DNA of 64,000 nt. Source: Roseicyclus marinus. Its GTDB lineage: Bacteria; Pseudomonadota; Alphaproteobacteria; Rhodobacterales; Rhodobacteraceae. The stretch covers positions 357,501-421,500 of the forward strand of contig NZ_JASJOF010000003.1 of assembly GCF_030163795.1 (NCBI RefSeq), written 5' to 3'. The notes under the pieces are model-generated. The model saw only the letters and a program-made list of their open reading frames with translations, had not been told where the DNA came from and did not search any database. Of this stretch, positions 41,222 through 49,916 are shown piece after piece. Made by a program: the position numbers and the translations under genes. Position 1 is the stretch's first letter. Each line of letters opens with the position of its first letter.

Positions 41222-42760
41222 ATGACAAACCCGCTGTTCGACACGCTTTTCGCACCGCTCGCCGCGCGCGAGGGCGCATTCCTGCATACCGCTGACGGCA
41301 GCCAGATCACCGGCCCCGATTTCCTCGCCACCATCGCGCGCCTCGCGCATGTCCTGCGCGACATCGGCGTCGCCCCCGGCGACCGCGTCGCGGTACAGGT
41401 GCCCAAGACGCCCGAGGCGCTGGCGCTCTACGGGGCCTCGGTCGCTGTGGGCGCGGTCTTCCTGCCGCTCAACACCTCCTATACCGAGGCCGAGATCGAC
41501 TATTTCATCTCCGATGCCCGGCCCGCGCTTTTCGTCTGCGATCCGAAATCCGAAGCCTCGCTTGCCCCCGTCACCGCCCGCCATGGCGCGGCCCTCCTGA
41601 CGCTCGGGGCCGATGGCCGGGGCAGCCTGACCGACCGCGCCACCGCAGCCGCCGCCGAATTCACCCCCACCGATCGCGCGTCCGACGATCTGGCCGCGAT
41701 CCTCTACACCTCCGGCACCACGGGCCGGTCCAAGGGTGCGATGCTGACGCAGGACAATCTCCTGTCCAACGCCAGCGCGCTGGCCGCCGAATGGCGGTTC
41801 ACGGGTGGCGACGTGCTGCTCCATGCGCTGCCGATCTTCCACACCCACGGGCTCTTCGTGGCCACCCATGTCTGCCTTGCCAGCGGGGCCTCGATGATCT
41901 TCCTGCCCGGCTTCGACGCGGACGAGGTGTTCCGCCTCCTGCCGCAGGCGACGACGCTGATGGGGGTGCCGACCTTCTACACCCGCCTCCTCGACGATCC
42001 CCGCCTCACCCGCGAGGCAACGGCGCATATGCGCCTCTTCGTGTCGGGCTCCGCGCCGCTTCTGGCCGAAACCCACGCGGGCTTTGCCGCGCGCACGGGT
42101 CACGCGATCCTCGAACGCTACGGCATGACCGAAACCAACATGAACACCTCAAACCCCTACGACGGCGCGCGCCGCCCCGGCACCGTGGGCCGTCCGCTTC
42201 CGGGGGTCGAGGTCATCGTGACCGACCCCACCACCGGCGCGGCCCTGCCGCAGGGCGAGATCGGCATGATCGAGGTGCGCGGCCCCAATGTCTTCAAGGG
42301 CTATTGGCAGATGCCCGAAAAAACCCGCGAGGAATTGCGCGAGACCGGCTTCTTCATCACCGGCGATCTCGGCCGCTTCGACGATGACGGTTATCTCTCC
42401 ATCGTGGGCCGCCAGAAAGATCTCATCATCACCGGCGGCTACAACGTCTATCCCAAGGAGGTGGAGTTGATCCTCGACGATCAACCCGGCGTGTTGGAAA
42501 GCGCCGTGATCGGCGTGCCCCATCCCGATTTCGGGGAGGCGGTCCTCGCCGTCCTCGTCCCCACCAAGGATGCGACCCCCGATCTGGCCGCCATCGACAC
42601 CGCGCTCCGCGCTACCCTTGCCCGGTTCAAACAGCCCAAGGCGCTGGAGCTTGTCGACAGCCTGCCGCGCAACAAGATGGGCAAGGTGCAAAAGGCCGAA
42701 TTGCGCGCCCGCTTCGCGGATCGTTTCGCCCCGCCCGGCAAACGCGCGGCCGAGGGCTGA
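41222..42760 (+). CDS. matB: Malonyl-CoA synthetase
   Basis: MatB activates malonate with CoA and ATP. The 512-residue acyl-adenylate-forming enzyme has the P-loop YTSGTTGRSKGAM, then LPIFHTHGLFVATHV, ERYGMTETNMNTSNPYDGAR (the MatB-type A5 region, with an Arg that suits a malonyl carboxylate), TGDLGRFDDDGYLSIVGRQKD and the C-terminal catalytic lysine in LPRNKMGKVQK. It lies 21 nt after matA and ends the malonate operon. Confidence 0.94.
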   Translation: MTNPLFDTLFAPLAAREGAFLHTADGSQITGPDFLATIARLAHVLRDIGVAPGDRVAVQVPKTPEALALYGASVAVGAVFLPLNTSYTEAEIDYFISDARPALFVCDPKSEASLAPVTARHGAALLTLGADGRGSLTDRATAAAAEFTPTDRASDDLAAILYTSGTTGRSKGAMLTQDNLLSNASALAAEWRFTGGDVLLHALPIFHTHGLFVATHVCLASGASMIFLPGFDADEVFRLLPQATTLMGVPTFYTRLLDDPRLTREATAHMRLFVSGSAPLLAETHAGFAARTGHAILERYGMTETNMNTSNPYDGARRPGTVGRPLPGVEVIVTDPTTGAALPQGEIGMIEVRGPNVFKGYWQMPEKTREELRETGFFITGDLGRFDDDGYLSIVGRQKDLIITGGYNVYPKEVELILDDQPGVLESAVIGVPHPDFGEAVLAVLVPTKDATPDLAAIDTALRATLARFKQPKALELVDSLPRNKMGKVQKAELRARFADRFAPPGKRAAEG

Positions 42761-42835
42761 CGCAGCCCGCTCAGGTTGCATGTTCGGGCAAGACCCGGCA
42801 CTGTCCCGGCCCAACCTCCCCGATCAGGCAGCGGA

Positions 42836-43603
42836 ATGGACAAGCCAGCGCCACGCACACCCGCCCCGCGCGACCGCCGGTCCCGGCCGACCCGCGTGGC
42901 CGACGCGATCAAGGATTGGCTCGTCGAACGCAACATGGCCCCGGGCGACCGCCTGCCCGGCGAGACCGAATTGATGGCCCGCTTCGGCATGGCCAAGGGC
43001 ACGATCCGCGAGGCGATGCGCATCCTGCAGGCACAGGGCCTGATCGAAACCCGCACCGGCCCCGGCGGCGGCAGTTTTGTGGGGGAGGTGACCGCCGACC
43101 GCGCCAAGGCGCTTCTGGCCAATTACTTCTACTTCCAGCACCTGTCGGTCGCCGACATCTACCAATTGCGCCGCGTGCTCGAACCCGAACTTGCCGCCTC
43201 GCTCGCAGGGCGGCTCACCGACGACCAACTCCACGATCTTGAAAGCGTGGTGGCCCGCTATCCCGAACCCGCCAAAAGCGCCGAGGAAGAACGCGACCAG
43301 CATGTCGCCTCGCTCGACTTTCACCGCAAGCTGGCGAATTTCTCGGGCAATCCTCTGCTGGCCTTCGTGGTCAGCTTCATGGGTCGTATCCTGACCGATC
43401 TGACCGTCTATCGCCGCCTCTACGACCCGCCGAACCGCGAGCTCTATGAAAAGGGCCGCGCCTATCAGATCGACCTGATCGCCGCCCTGCGCGAGGGCCG
43501 CGGCGACGATGCCCGCGCGATCATGCAGGCCCACATGCAAACCGCCGAGGCGCTGATGCAGGCGCAAGAGGCGCAGGTGCTGCGCCGCTTCATTGCCGAA
43601 TAG
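42836..43603 (+). CDS. GntR/FadR-family transcriptional regulator
   Basis: The 255-residue protein has a winged helix-turn-helix (RVADAIKDWLVERNMAPGDRL, then ARFGMAKGTIREAMRILQAQ) and an FCD-type helical domain (DFHRKLANFSGNPLLAFVVSFM). The ATG at 42836 follows GCGGA. It lies 75 nt after matB, convergent with the DUF1028 gene and close to a peptide-type importer. It probably controls that importer and DUF1028 gene; a role in malonate control is less likely given the MatR-like gene upstream. Confidence 0.86.
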   Translation: MDKPAPRTPAPRDRRSRPTRVADAIKDWLVERNMAPGDRLPGETELMARFGMAKGTIREAMRILQAQGLIETRTGPGGGSFVGEVTADRAKALLANYFYFQHLSVADIYQLRRVLEPELAASLAGRLTDDQLHDLESVVARYPEPAKSAEEERDQHVASLDFHRKLANFSGNPLLAFVVSFMGRILTDLTVYRRLYDPPNRELYEKGRAYQIDLIAALREGRGDDARAIMQAHMQTAEALMQAQEAQVLRRFIAE

Positions 43604-43615
43604 GGTCGGTCGGCC

Positions 43616-44341
43616 TCACCGCCGGATCGCGGGCTCCTGCTCGACGATGGGCTCCGGCACCTCCGGCACCTCCTCAGGGGCGGGCGCACGATGCGGATCG
43701 TCCAGAACCGGCACCACCTTCGTCCAGCCGTGATAGGGGTCCGATTGCGACACCAGATACAGATCGGCCAGCGCCGCCAACGGGTTGACCGAATGATCGA
43801 TCCGGAGCGTCAAGGGCGCCATGTCATGGCCCACGACCAGCAGGGCCGCCGACAACAGGCCCCGCGCATCGCCGCCCGCCGCCGCCGCCGCCGCCAATGC
43901 CCCCATCAGCCGTTCCGGGAAAGGCATGGCCGCCGCCGCCCGGTATCCGTCGAGCGCCGCATCGATCACCTCACGCCCCGCCAGCATGTTGCCCGCGATC
44001 ACCACGCCGTCTTGTTCCAGCGCGCCTGCATGGGGAATGCTCTGCCCACCGGTAAAGGCCCCCGTGCCACCGCGCGGGTCCAGCGCGGCCAACTGCCGAT
44101 GCGCCCGCCCCGCATCTGCACCCGTCACCGCCGCCACCGCAGCGCCCGCCGCCAGACCGGCGGCCATGCGCGTCAACACATCCTCGCCCCACAGCGTCGA
44201 GGGCGCAGTGCCCTGGCTGGCCGACATCCCCGATTCGGGATGCCCGCGCAGCACCCAACCGCCCACGCACAGGCTGCCCGTGGCCGCCGCACCGCCGATC
44301 CGGCCTGTTTTTTCATCGATCGCGAGGATGGAAATGGTCAC
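43616..44341 (-). CDS. DUF1028 family protein (Ntn-hydrolase-like)
   Basis: The 241-residue protein matches DUF1028: TISILAIDEKTGRIGGAAATGSLCVGGW at the start, then GMSASQGTAPSTLWGEDVL, GRAHRQLAALDP and TGGQSIPHAGALEQDGVVIAGNML. The fold is related to Ntn hydrolases, but the activity has not been established to my knowledge. I chose the GTG at 44341, which has GGAGG 7 nt upstream, over an ATG at 44371. It is divergent from a peptide-type ABC importer, a recurring neighbourhood for this family. Confidence 0.85.
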   Translation of the reverse strand: MTISILAIDEKTGRIGGAAATGSLCVGGWVLRGHPESGMSASQGTAPSTLWGEDVLTRMAAGLAAGAAVAAVTGADAGRAHRQLAALDPRGGTGAFTGGQSIPHAGALEQDGVVIAGNMLAGREVIDAALDGYRAAAAMPFPERLMGALAAAAAAGGDARGLLSAALLVVGHDMAPLTLRIDHSVNPLAALADLYLVSQSDPYHGWTKVVPVLDDPHRAPAPEEVPEVPEPIVEQEPAIRR

Positions 44342-44371
44342 CCCGGGCCCTCCGCTGCATCCTGCTTGCAT

Positions 44372-44383
44372 TTATCATGATAA
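44372..44383. promoter_or_regulatory. 12-bp palindrome, candidate regulator site
   Basis: TTATCATGATAA is a perfect 12-bp palindrome in the short AT-rich gap between the DUF1028 gene and the peptide-importer operon. It is the obvious candidate operator for the FadR-type regulator at 42836-43603, acting on both divergent units. Confidence 0.55.
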
Positions 44384-44457
44384 TTTGCCCTCATCGAATT
44401 GATAGTGAAAAATTACCGGCACCCTCGATGCCGCCCGACAGGAGAGGACAAGACAGC

Positions 44458-46035
44458 ATGAGACTTCTCGACATGACCCGCCGCGCGGTGCTCGCCTCGG
44501 GCGCAGCCCTTGCGCTGACGCTTGCGGCCCCGCTTGCCGCCACGGCCCAGACGCCCCCCGGCGTCCTCGTGGTGGGGCAGGTGGCCGAACCACAGGCGCT
44601 CGACCCCCATGCCGTCACCGCGGTCAACGATTTCCGCATCCTGATGAATGTCTATGACGGCCTCGTCCGCTACGCCTCCGGCACGCTCGAGGTGGAACCG
44701 GCGCTCGCCACCGATTGGACGATCTCAGAGGATGGCACCGTCTACACCTTCATGCTGCGCGATGGCGTCACCTTCCACGACGGCACCCCCTTCAACGCCG
44801 AGGCCGTGGTGTTCAACTTCGAACGGATGCTGAACGAGGATCACCCGTACCACGACACCGGCCCCTTCCCGCTGTCCTTCTTCTTCTCGGCGGTCCAAAG
44901 CGTCGAGGCCGTGGATGACCTGACTGTCCGCTTCACGCTCGATGCGCCCTATGCGCCCTTCCTGTCGAACCTCGCCTATCCCACCGGCCTCATCGTCTCG
45001 CCCGCTGCCGTGATGGAGCATGGGCAAGATTTCGGCCGTAACCCGTCCGGCACCGGGGCCTTCACCTTCACCGAATGGCGCTCGAACGAGGCCGTGGTGA
45101 TCGAGGCCAACCCCGATTACTGGGATGGCGCGCCCGCGCTTCAGGCCGTGGTCTTCCGGCCCATCACCGATGCCAACACCCGCGTCGCCGAAATGCTCTC
45201 GGGCGGCATCGACCTGATGGTCGAGGTTCCGCCCGTCGCCCTCTCCGAATTCCAGGGTGACGGTTTCCAGATCGTCGAACAGGCCGGACCCCATGTCTGG
45301 TTCCTGATCCTCAACCTGCGCGAAGGGCCCTTCACCGACCAGCGTGTGCGGCAGGCCGCCAATTACGCGATCAACAAGACCGCTCTTGTAGAAGATGTTC
45401 TCGAAGGCACCGCCGAGGTTGCCGCCGGCCCCACGCCGCCCGCCTTCGCCTGGGCCTATAACGAAGAGCTTCAGCCCTACCCCTACGATCCCGACCGCGC
45501 CCGCGAACTGCTGGCCGAGGCGGGCGTCGAGAACCCGGAAATCACCTTCTACGTGACCGAGGGTGGATCGGGCATGCTCGATCCCGTTGCCATGGGCACC
45601 GCCATCCAGGCCGATCTCGAGGCCGTGGGCTTCGACGTCACCATCGAAACCTACGAATGGAACACCTTCCTCGGCCGCGTGAACCCCGGTCTGGAGGGCG
45701 AGGCCGACGCCGCCCAAATGGCTTGGATGACGAATGACCCCGACACGCTGCCCTATCTTGCGCTGCGCACCGATGCCTTCCCGGAAAACGGCGGCTTCAA
45801 CTCGGGCTATTATTCCAACCCGCAGGTCGACGCCCTGCTCGAAGAGGCCCGCACCTCGACCGATCAAAACCGCCGCGCCGAGCTTTACCGCGAGATGCAG
45901 GCCATCGTGCAGGAAGACGCGCCTTGGGTCTTCGTGGCGAATTGGGTGCAGAACGCCGTGACCTCGGATGCGGTCGAGAATTTCGCGCTCGAACCCTCGT
46001 TCTTCCTGCTTCTCGATGACGTGGTGAAGAACTGA
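44458..46035 (+). CDS. Peptide/nickel-type ABC transporter substrate-binding protein (family 5)
   Basis: The 525-residue precursor begins with a twin-arginine-like leader (MRLLDMTRRAVLASGAALAL, cleavage near TAQT) and has the family 5 pattern: ALATDWTISEDGTVYTFMLR, DGVTFHDGTPFNAEAVVFNF and the late ANPDYWDGAPALQAVVFRP. It captures oligopeptides, glutathione or similar ligands in the periplasm. AGGAG lies upstream. It leads an operon with a permease, a fused permease-ATPase and a second ATPase. Confidence 0.9.
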   Translation: MRLLDMTRRAVLASGAALALTLAAPLAATAQTPPGVLVVGQVAEPQALDPHAVTAVNDFRILMNVYDGLVRYASGTLEVEPALATDWTISEDGTVYTFMLRDGVTFHDGTPFNAEAVVFNFERMLNEDHPYHDTGPFPLSFFFSAVQSVEAVDDLTVRFTLDAPYAPFLSNLAYPTGLIVSPAAVMEHGQDFGRNPSGTGAFTFTEWRSNEAVVIEANPDYWDGAPALQAVVFRPITDANTRVAEMLSGGIDLMVEVPPVALSEFQGDGFQIVEQAGPHVWFLILNLREGPFTDQRVRQAANYAINKTALVEDVLEGTAEVAAGPTPPAFAWAYNEELQPYPYDPDRARELLAEAGVENPEITFYVTEGGSGMLDPVAMGTAIQADLEAVGFDVTIETYEWNTFLGRVNPGLEGEADAAQMAWMTNDPDTLPYLALRTDAFPENGGFNSGYYSNPQVDALLEEARTSTDQNRRAELYREMQAIVQEDAPWVFVANWVQNAVTSDAVENFALEPSFFLLLDDVVKN

Positions 46036-46045
46036 TACCCTCGCG

Positions 46046-46068
46046 CCGGGGCGGATCCTTCGCCCCGG
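46046..46068 (+). repeat. Intercistronic hairpin after the family 5 binding-protein gene
   Basis: CCGGGGCG (46046-46053) pairs perfectly with CGCCCCGG (46061-46068) around GATCCTT, in the 100-nt gap before the first permease. There is no T-run. The gap also contains the palindromic-looking AAATTCCCGGGAATTT (46101-46116), another perfect inverted repeat. Confidence 0.75.
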
Positions 46069-46135
46069 TCCGCCCCGGAATATCCGGACATTCCGGCCAG
46101 AAATTCCCGGGAATTTGCTCCCCGCACGAGGCCAG

Positions 46136-47083
46136 ATGACCCGTTACATCCTCCGCCGCCTGATCTCGGCCATCCCGGTGCTGTTCGGCATTTCGGTCAT
46201 CGTCTTCGCGATCATGGCGCTGATCCCGGGCGACCCGGCCACCGCCATCCTCGGCAGCTTCGCCACCCCCGAGAACGTGGCCCGCCTCAACGAGGATCTG
46301 GGCCTCGATAAACCTCTGGTCCAGCAGTACGTCATCTGGCTCGGCAACCTGCTTCAGGGCGATCTGGGCCGCAGTTTCAACCTCAACCGCCCCGTGCTGG
46401 ACGAGGTTCTGGAACGCTTCAACGCCACGCTCGTCCTTGCCGGGACCAGCTTCGTTCTCTGTTCCATCCTCGGCATCGTCGCGGGCGTCGTCTCCGCCGC
46501 CAACCAGTATGGCACGGCCGACCGCGCGATCACCTTCGTCGTGCTTCTGGGGATTTCCATTCCCTCCTTCTTCCTCGGGATGATGATGATCCTCACCTTC
46601 GCGGTGAACCTGCGGATGTTCCCGGCCTCTGGCATGTGGCCGATCTTCGGCGACCGCGATCTCTGGGCGCTCCTGCGCCATCTCACCCTTCCCGCGCTGG
46701 CGCTGTCGGTGGTGGCCACGGGCGTCATCGCGCGCCTGTCGCGTTCCGCCATGCTCGAGGTGCTGCGGCAGGATTTCATCCGCACCGCGCGGGCCAAGGG
46801 TGTCCCCGAACGCGGCGTGATCTGGCGCCATGCGCTCCGCGCCGCCATGGTCTCGATCATCCCCGTCCTCGGCATTCAGGCGGGCTTCGTCCTGTCGGGC
46901 GCGGTCTATATCGAGGTGGTGTTCCAATGGCCGGGCATCGGCCGGATGCTGGTCGACGCGATCTTGCGCCGCGACATCTTGCTGGTGCAGGGCGGCGTCA
47001 TCTTCGTCGCGGCCTGCTACGTCCTGTTCAACATCGTCGTCGATGTCGCCCAAAGCCTGCTCGACCCAAGGATCAAGACATGA
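46136..47083 (+). CDS. Peptide-type ABC transporter permease (DppB type)
   Basis: This is the first membrane subunit, 315 residues, starting MTRYILRRLISAIPVLFGIS, with the family ALIPGDPATAILG and LGLDKPLVQQY motifs and the EAA loop in RTARAKGVPERGVIWRHALRAAMVSII. The ATG at 46136 fits the family start; the frame is open 21 nt upstream. Its stop overlaps the next gene by 4 nt (ATGA). Confidence 0.93.
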   Translation: MTRYILRRLISAIPVLFGISVIVFAIMALIPGDPATAILGSFATPENVARLNEDLGLDKPLVQQYVIWLGNLLQGDLGRSFNLNRPVLDEVLERFNATLVLAGTSFVLCSILGIVAGVVSAANQYGTADRAITFVVLLGISIPSFFLGMMMILTFAVNLRMFPASGMWPIFGDRDLWALLRHLTLPALALSVVATGVIARLSRSAMLEVLRQDFIRTARAKGVPERGVIWRHALRAAMVSIIPVLGIQAGFVLSGAVYIEVVFQWPGIGRMLVDAILRRDILLVQGGVIFVAACYVLFNIVVDVAQSLLDPRIKT

Positions 47084-48957
47084 GCGCGCTGGCGCTTCTG
47101 GCGCGCAACCGGCTGGCGCTTGGCGGGCTGATCGTGATGGCCCTCGTCGTGCTTCTGGCGATCCTCACGCCGCTTCTGCCGCTCGCCCCGCCCAATGTCA
47201 CCGATACCGGCAACCGCTTCCTGCCGCCCTTTTCCCCGGGCGCGCCGCTCGGCACCGACCACCTCGGCCGTGATCTCCTCTCGCGCCTGATGTGGGGCAC
47301 CCGCCTGTCGCTCGCCGTGGGCATTGCCGCGGCTTTCGTCGCCGCCACCATCGGGGCCGCCATAGGCATCGTCGCGGGCTACTACGGCGGGCGCACCGAC
47401 AACGTCATCATGCGCGGCGTCGACATGCTGATGGCCTTTCCCTACATCCTCCTGGCGCTCGCCATCGTCGCCGCCCTCGGCCCCGGCCTGATGAACGCGC
47501 TGATCGCGGTCGCGGCCGTCAACATCCCCTTTTTCGCCCGCAACATCCGCGGCATCACCGTGGGCATCGCGCACAAGGAATTCGTCGACGCTGCCCGCCT
47601 GTCCGGCATGTCGGATGCCCGCATCATCCTGACCGAGATCTTGCCCAACGTCGTGCCGGTGATCGTCATCGCCATGTCCACGACCGTCGGCTGGATGATC
47701 CTCGAAACCGCCGGTCTCAGCTTCCTCGGTCTCGGCTCCCAGCCCCCCGTCGCTGATCTCGGCTCCATGCTGGGCGAGGCGCGGGCGGCCCTGATCACCA
47801 ATCCCCACACCTCCATCGTGCCGGGCCTCATGATCCTCGTCATCGTCATGGCCATCAACCTACTGGGCGACGGTATCCGCGACGCGCTCGACCCGCGCTT
47901 GAAATCGGGCGCGCTGAACCGGCCCTTGCCCGCCACGCTGGTCGCCCCCGACCGCCAGCCCGAGAGCCAGCAGAACGACGGCATCCTGACGCTTGACAAC
48001 CTCCAGACCCAGTTCCGGGTCAAGCACCGCACCTACCGCGCCGTGGGCGGCGTGACGCTCTCCGTCAAACCGGGTGAATGCCTCGGCATCATCGGCGAAA
48101 GCGGTTCCGGCAAATCCGTCACCGCGCTTTCGGTCATGGGCCTCGTCGCCTCGCCCCCCGGCCTCGTCACCGGCGGCTCGGTCCATTACCGGGGCGATGA
48201 CCTGATCGGCGCGCCGTACCGGCAGTTGCGCAGCCTCAGGGGCAGCCAGATCGCCTATATCTTTCAGGATCCGCTCGCCACGCTTCACCCGCTCTACCGC
48301 ATCGGCGACCAATTGATCGAGGCGATCGCGGTGCACCACAGCATTTCCCGCGCCGAAGGCCGGAAACGGGCCATCGACCTGCTCAACGCCGTGCGTATCC
48401 CCAACGCCGCCTCCCGCATCGACGATTACCCGCACGAAATGTCGGGCGGAATGCGCCAGCGCGTCGGCATCGCCATGGCGCTCGCCAATGACCCCGAGGT
48501 CATCATCGCCGATGAGCCCACCACCGCGCTCGACGTGACCGTGCAGGCGCAGATCCTCTCGCTCCTCGACGATCTGCGCCGCGACCGGGGACTGGCGATC
48601 ATCTTCATCACCCATGATTTCGGCGTGGTCGGCCAACTCTGCGACCGCGTGGCGGTCATGTACGCCGGCCGTATCGTCGAACAGGGGCCCACCCGCGCCA
48701 TTCTCGACGCGCCGCGCCACCCCTATACCGCGCGGCTCATGGCCTGCGTGCCGGAACTGGGCGCGGGCAAGCGCCGGCTCGAGGCGATCCCCGGCCTGCC
48801 GCCGCCCGTCGACGACCTGCCCCCCGGCTGCGCCTTCGCCCCGCGCTGCGACCGCGCGACCGACACCTGCCGCCGGGGCGACATCGCGCTCGAGTCCGCG
48901 GGCGACCGCGCGCTGCGCTGCCTCCAGCCCGTCCAGCCGCAGGAGGCAATGCCATGA
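47080..48957 (+). CDS. Fused peptide ABC permease (DppC) and ATPase (DppD)
   Basis: The 625-residue protein joins two normally separate subunits. Residues about 1-285 are a DppC-type permease (PLGTDHLGRDLLSRLMWGTR; EAA loop at FVDAARLSGMSDARIILTEI). After a short linker near 295-310, about 310-620 form a DppD-type ATPase with Walker A GESGSGKS, signature MSGGMRQRVGIAMAL, Walker B VIIADEPTTALD and the C-terminal oligopeptide domain with its Cys cluster (GCAFAPRCDRATDTC). No stop, start or frameshift separates the halves. Confidence 0.93.
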   Translation: MSALALLARNRLALGGLIVMALVVLLAILTPLLPLAPPNVTDTGNRFLPPFSPGAPLGTDHLGRDLLSRLMWGTRLSLAVGIAAAFVAATIGAAIGIVAGYYGGRTDNVIMRGVDMLMAFPYILLALAIVAALGPGLMNALIAVAAVNIPFFARNIRGITVGIAHKEFVDAARLSGMSDARIILTEILPNVVPVIVIAMSTTVGWMILETAGLSFLGLGSQPPVADLGSMLGEARAALITNPHTSIVPGLMILVIVMAINLLGDGIRDALDPRLKSGALNRPLPATLVAPDRQPESQQNDGILTLDNLQTQFRVKHRTYRAVGGVTLSVKPGECLGIIGESGSGKSVTALSVMGLVASPPGLVTGGSVHYRGDDLIGAPYRQLRSLRGSQIAYIFQDPLATLHPLYRIGDQLIEAIAVHHSISRAEGRKRAIDLLNAVRIPNAASRIDDYPHEMSGGMRQRVGIAMALANDPEVIIADEPTTALDVTVQAQILSLLDDLRRDRGLAIIFITHDFGVVGQLCDRVAVMYAGRIVEQGPTRAILDAPRHPYTARLMACVPELGAGKRRLEAIPGLPPPVDDLPPGCAFAPRCDRATDTCRRGDIALESAGDRALRCLQPVQPQEAMP

Positions 48958-49916
48958 CCACCCCCGCCCTGCGCCTCGAAAACCTGTCCAAGACCTTCCC
49001 GCTCGGCCGCCGCCTCTTCGGCCCCGAACGCCCCGGCGTCCGCGCGGTCCATCCTGTCACGCTCGAAGTGATGCCCGGCGAAACCCTCGGCATCGTCGGC
49101 GAAAGCGGCTGCGGCAAGTCCACGCTGGCCCGAATGCTCGTGGGTCTCCTTCCGCCCACCACCGGCACGATCCAGATCGAGGGCAGGGCGCTCGACAATG
49201 CCGATCCTGCGGTCTTCGGCAAACGCATCCAGTATGTCTTTCAGGACCCGATCAGCAGCCTCAACCCCCGCAAGACGATCCGCCAGATCATGGAGGCGCC
49301 GCTGAAACTCCTCCACGGCATGGACCGCGCCGCGCGGGCAAAACGCATCGCTGAGATTTTCGCCACCGTCTCCCTGCGGGAGGAGTTTCTAGACCGCTAC
49401 CCGCATGAATTCTCCGGCGGGCAGGCGCAGCGCATCGGCATCGCCCGCGCGCTGGCGGCCGAGGCGCGCATCCTCATCCTCGATGAACCCGTCTCCGCCC
49501 TCGATGTCTCGGTGCAGGCGCAGGTGCTGAACCTGCTCGCCGATCTCAAGGCCCGCCTCGGCCTGACCTATCTCTTCATCTCCCACGATCTCGCGGTGGT
49601 GGAGGCCGTGTCGGATCGCGTTGCCGTCCTCTATTTCGGCTCGGTTGTCGAACTGGGCCGGGCCGAGGATATCTTCCGCGCGCCCCGCCATCCCTATACG
49701 AAACTTCTGGCCGACAGCGCGCCGGTCGTGGGCCGCCCCCTGACCGCGCCCGAGGCGCGCGAAACCGAATTACCCGATCCGCTGAACCCGCCCGGGGGCT
49801 GCGCCTTCCGCGCGCGCTGCCCCCGGGCCAGCGACCTCTGCGCGGCCAAGGTGCCGGTGCTCGATGGGGCAGGGGGGCGTCACGCCGTCGCCTGCCACCA
49901 CCCGCTTCAGGACTGA
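48954..49916 (+). CDS. Peptide-type ABC transporter ATP-binding protein (DppF/OppF type)
   Basis: This is the second ATPase, 320 residues: Walker A GESGCGKST, Q-loop VFQDPISSLNPR, signature FSGGQAQRIGIARA, Walker B ILILDEPVSALD, and the C-terminal Cys motif GGCAFRARCPRASDLC. It overlaps the fused gene by 4 nt (ATGA) and would pair with its ATPase half. Its 3' end overlaps the convergent phosphotransferase gene by about 10 nt. Confidence 0.93.
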   Translation: MTTPALRLENLSKTFPLGRRLFGPERPGVRAVHPVTLEVMPGETLGIVGESGCGKSTLARMLVGLLPPTTGTIQIEGRALDNADPAVFGKRIQYVFQDPISSLNPRKTIRQIMEAPLKLLHGMDRAARAKRIAEIFATVSLREEFLDRYPHEFSGGQAQRIGIARALAAEARILILDEPVSALDVSVQAQVLNLLADLKARLGLTYLFISHDLAVVEAVSDRVAVLYFGSVVELGRAEDIFRAPRHPYTKLLADSAPVVGRPLTAPEARETELPDPLNPPGGCAFRARCPRASDLCAAKVPVLDGAGGRHAVACHHPLQD

